Shown here piece by piece: positions 5,468 to 6,691 of a DNA stretch of 6,691 nt. The notes below the pieces were generated by a model. It saw only the letters and a program-made list of their open reading frames with translations. It was not told the DNA's origin and ran no database searches. The translations under genes and the position numbers were made by a program. Every line of letters begins with the position of its first letter. Within the stretch, counting starts at the first letter, position 1. Source of the DNA: Pseudobowmanella sp964228145 (lineage in GTDB: Bacteria; Pseudomonadota; Gammaproteobacteria; Enterobacterales; Alteromonadaceae). The stretch lies in assembly GCA_964228145.1 (NCBI GenBank), contig CAXQZJ010000136.1, forward strand, positions 1 to 6,691, in the 5' to 3' direction.

Positions 5468-6049
5468 ATGACTGAATTTTTCCTGCTTCTTATCAGTACT
5501 GTGTTAGTCAACAATTTTGTACTGGTTAAATTCCTGGGTCTGTGTCCCTTTATGGGGGTCTCCAGTAAACTGGAAACGGCCATAGGTATGTCGATGGCAA
5601 CGACATTTGTTCTGACACTGGCGTCCGTATGCAGCTACCTGGTGGAAACCTATTTATTACAGCCGTTGGGCATTACCTTCTTACGCACAATCAGCTTTAT
5701 TCTGGTTATTGCCGTCGTTGTGCAATTTACTGAAATGGTGGTGCATAAAACCAGCCCTACCCTTTATCGTTTGTTAGGGATTTTCCTGCCGCTTATTACC
5801 ACCAACTGCGCGGTTTTGGGTGTTGCATTGCTAAACCTGACCGAACAGCACAACCTGATTCAAAGCATAATTTATGGCTTTGGTGCCGCTGTAGGATTCT
5901 CACTGGCCATGATCTTGTTCGCCGCCATGCGGGAACGCCTGGCCGCTGCTGACGTCCCTACTCCGTTCAAAGGGGCTTCCATTGCAATGATTACCGCCGG
6001 CTTGATGTCACTTGCCTTTATGGGCTTTAGCGGACTGGTGAAAGTGTAA
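5468..6049 (+). CDS. rsxA: Rsx/Rnf electron-transport complex subunit A (RsxA/RnfA)
   Basis: RsxA is a membrane subunit of the Rsx (Rnf) complex, a relative of the Na+-pumping NADH:quinone reductase (partner NqrE). The complex moves electrons between NADH and ferredoxin-type carriers and in E. coli keeps SoxR reduced. The product is 193 residues, the usual family length, with about six membrane segments. Two signature motifs are intact: NNFVLVKFLGLCPF (residues 15-28) and TTNCAVLGVALLN (111-123). Their cysteines C26 and C114 correspond to those that, with the partner subunit, hold a [2Fe-2S] cluster inside the membrane in the Nqr relatives. The ATG at 5468 matches the standard N-terminus (MTEFFLLLIS) although its Shine-Dalgarno is poor. 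Its stop overlaps the rsxB start by one base, so the two are translationally linked. No clear promoter was found in the gap after the tRNA; read-through from the tRNA is possible. Confidence 0.97.
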   Translation: MTEFFLLLISTVLVNNFVLVKFLGLCPFMGVSSKLETAIGMSMATTFVLTLASVCSYLVETYLLQPLGITFLRTISFILVIAVVVQFTEMVVHKTSPTLYRLLGIFLPLITTNCAVLGVALLNLTEQHNLIQSIIYGFGAAVGFSLAMILFAAMRERLAAADVPTPFKGASIAMITAGLMSLAFMGFSGLVKV

Positions 6050-6615
6050 TGATGATTGCAGCACTACTCGCCCTTGGGCTATTGGCACTGGGATTCGGTT
6101 TGGCACTTGGCTACGCCGCTATTCGCTTTCATGTTGAAGGTGACCCGCTGGTAGAACAAATTGACCAGGTATTGCCACAAACACACTGTGGTCAGTGTGG
6201 TTACCCCGGTTGCCGCCCGTACGCTGAAGCCATTGCCAATGGTGACGACATTAACAAGTGTCCACCGGGCGGCGAAGCGACCATTAAGCAGTTAGCAGAT
6301 TTGATGGGGGTTGAGGCCAAGCCATTAGATGCCGCACACGGTGAAGAAAATGCGCCTAAGGTCGCCTACATTCGCGAAGATGAGTGTATTGGTTGTACAA
6401 AATGTATCCAGGCCTGCCCGGTCGACGCCATTGTTGGTGCAGCAAAACAAATGCACACTGTGATAACCGATGCCTGTACCGGCTGTGACTTATGTGTAGA
6501 GCCCTGCCCTGTAGACTGCATTGATATGGTGACGGTAAATCCTACGACGGCGTCCTGGCAATGGGACTTTGCACAAACGCCGCGAGGCGATATACCGGTG
6601 AAAGTGATTTCCTGA
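6049..6615 (+). CDS. rsxB: Rsx/Rnf electron-transport complex subunit B, iron-sulfur protein (RsxB/RnfB)
   Basis: RsxB carries electrons within the Rsx complex through several [4Fe-4S] clusters. The product has 188 residues (E. coli about 192). It begins with a membrane helix (about residues 2-24). An Fe4S domain follows with C47, C50, C55 and C71 (THCGQCGYPGC). Two ferredoxin-type motifs come next: C113-x2-C116-x2-C119-x3-C123 and C143-x2-C146-x2-C149-x3-C153. All twelve ligand cysteines are present. A tail of about 25 residues closes the protein. Two ATGs stand together at 6049 and 6052; the first overlaps the rsxA TAA by one base (TAATG), typical of coupled translation, and is chosen here, though the second is equally possible. 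Confidence 0.97.
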   Translation: MMIAALLALGLLALGFGLALGYAAIRFHVEGDPLVEQIDQVLPQTHCGQCGYPGCRPYAEAIANGDDINKCPPGGEATIKQLADLMGVEAKPLDAAHGEENAPKVAYIREDECIGCTKCIQACPVDAIVGAAKQMHTVITDACTGCDLCVEPCPVDCIDMVTVNPTTASWQWDFAQTPRGDIPVKVIS

Positions 6616-6616
6616 T

Positions 6617-6691
6617 ATGCCAAACGATTTTTCTCAAATACTTCAACGTCTTGATTCACAAAAGCTCTGGGACTTCCCCGGCGGCGTGCAC
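6617..6691 (+). CDS. rsxC: N-terminus of Rsx/Rnf electron-transport complex subunit C (RsxC/RnfC), cut by the window edge
   Basis: Only the first 25 codons are present. They read from ATG at 6617, one base after the rsxB stop, and end in KLWDFPGGVH. This matches the family's N-terminal block (E. coli RsxC has KIWDFNGGIH), which precedes the domains of this peripheral subunit that bind FMN/NADH and hold two [4Fe-4S] clusters. Position in the order A-B-C and the close spacing confirm the call. The rest of the gene is beyond the window. Confidence 0.9.
   Translation, partial: MPNDFSQILQRLDSQKLWDFPGGVH

Noticed and set aside
1..6691. CRISPR arrays, insertion sequences, prophage or defence genes.
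   Set aside because: No regularly spaced repeats, transposase, integrase or terminal inverted repeats were seen. The coding part is ordinary core gammaproteobacterial content.

Overview
The window looks like chromosomal DNA from a marine-type gammaproteobacterium, most likely of the Alteromonadales. The evidence is a UvrB very close to the E. coli form (671 residues with the standard motifs), a VF530-family (DUF2132) small protein, a tRNA-Asn(GUU) with encoded CCA, and rsxA-rsxB-rsxC in the standard gammaproteobacterial order. The genus is an inference; no species call can be made from the sequence alone.

Layout, left to right. Positions 2-79 appear to hold the last codons of a gene that enters from the left. 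Positions 91-465 are a single forward reading frame, probably a small membrane-anchored protein, broken by two in-frame TAA codons (pseudogene). Convergent to it, three genes read leftward: a MATE-family efflux transporter (4154-2793), uvrB (2779-764) and a VF530/DUF2132 protein (716-477). The gaps are 13 and 47 nt with no terminator visible, so they probably form one transcription unit. A good LexA (SOS) box with the exact CTGT-N8-ACAG core lies at 4257-4272, overlapping a plausible promoter for this unit. The nucleotide excision repair gene uvrB would thus be damage-inducible through a promoter in front of the transporter.

Positions 4155-5164 form a roughly 1-kb AT-rich non-coding stretch between the divergent MATE and tRNA genes. 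It holds three exact TTATNCACA DnaA boxes, one relaxed box and a head-to-head box pair. It also holds a second CTGT-N8-ACAG site and several perfect dyads. This is the most interesting part of the window. In E. coli the DnaA-reactivating sequence DARS1 lies beside uvrB, so a DnaA-binding control locus (DARS- or datA-like) is a reasonable but unproven hypothesis.

Rightward from 5115: a strong promoter (TTGACA-N17-TAATAT), tRNA-Asn(GUU) at 5165-5241, a 226-nt gap, then rsxA (5468-6049), rsxB (6049-6615, 1-nt overlap) and the first 25 codons of rsxC (6617 to the window edge). These encode subunits of the Rsx/Rnf membrane electron-transport complex.
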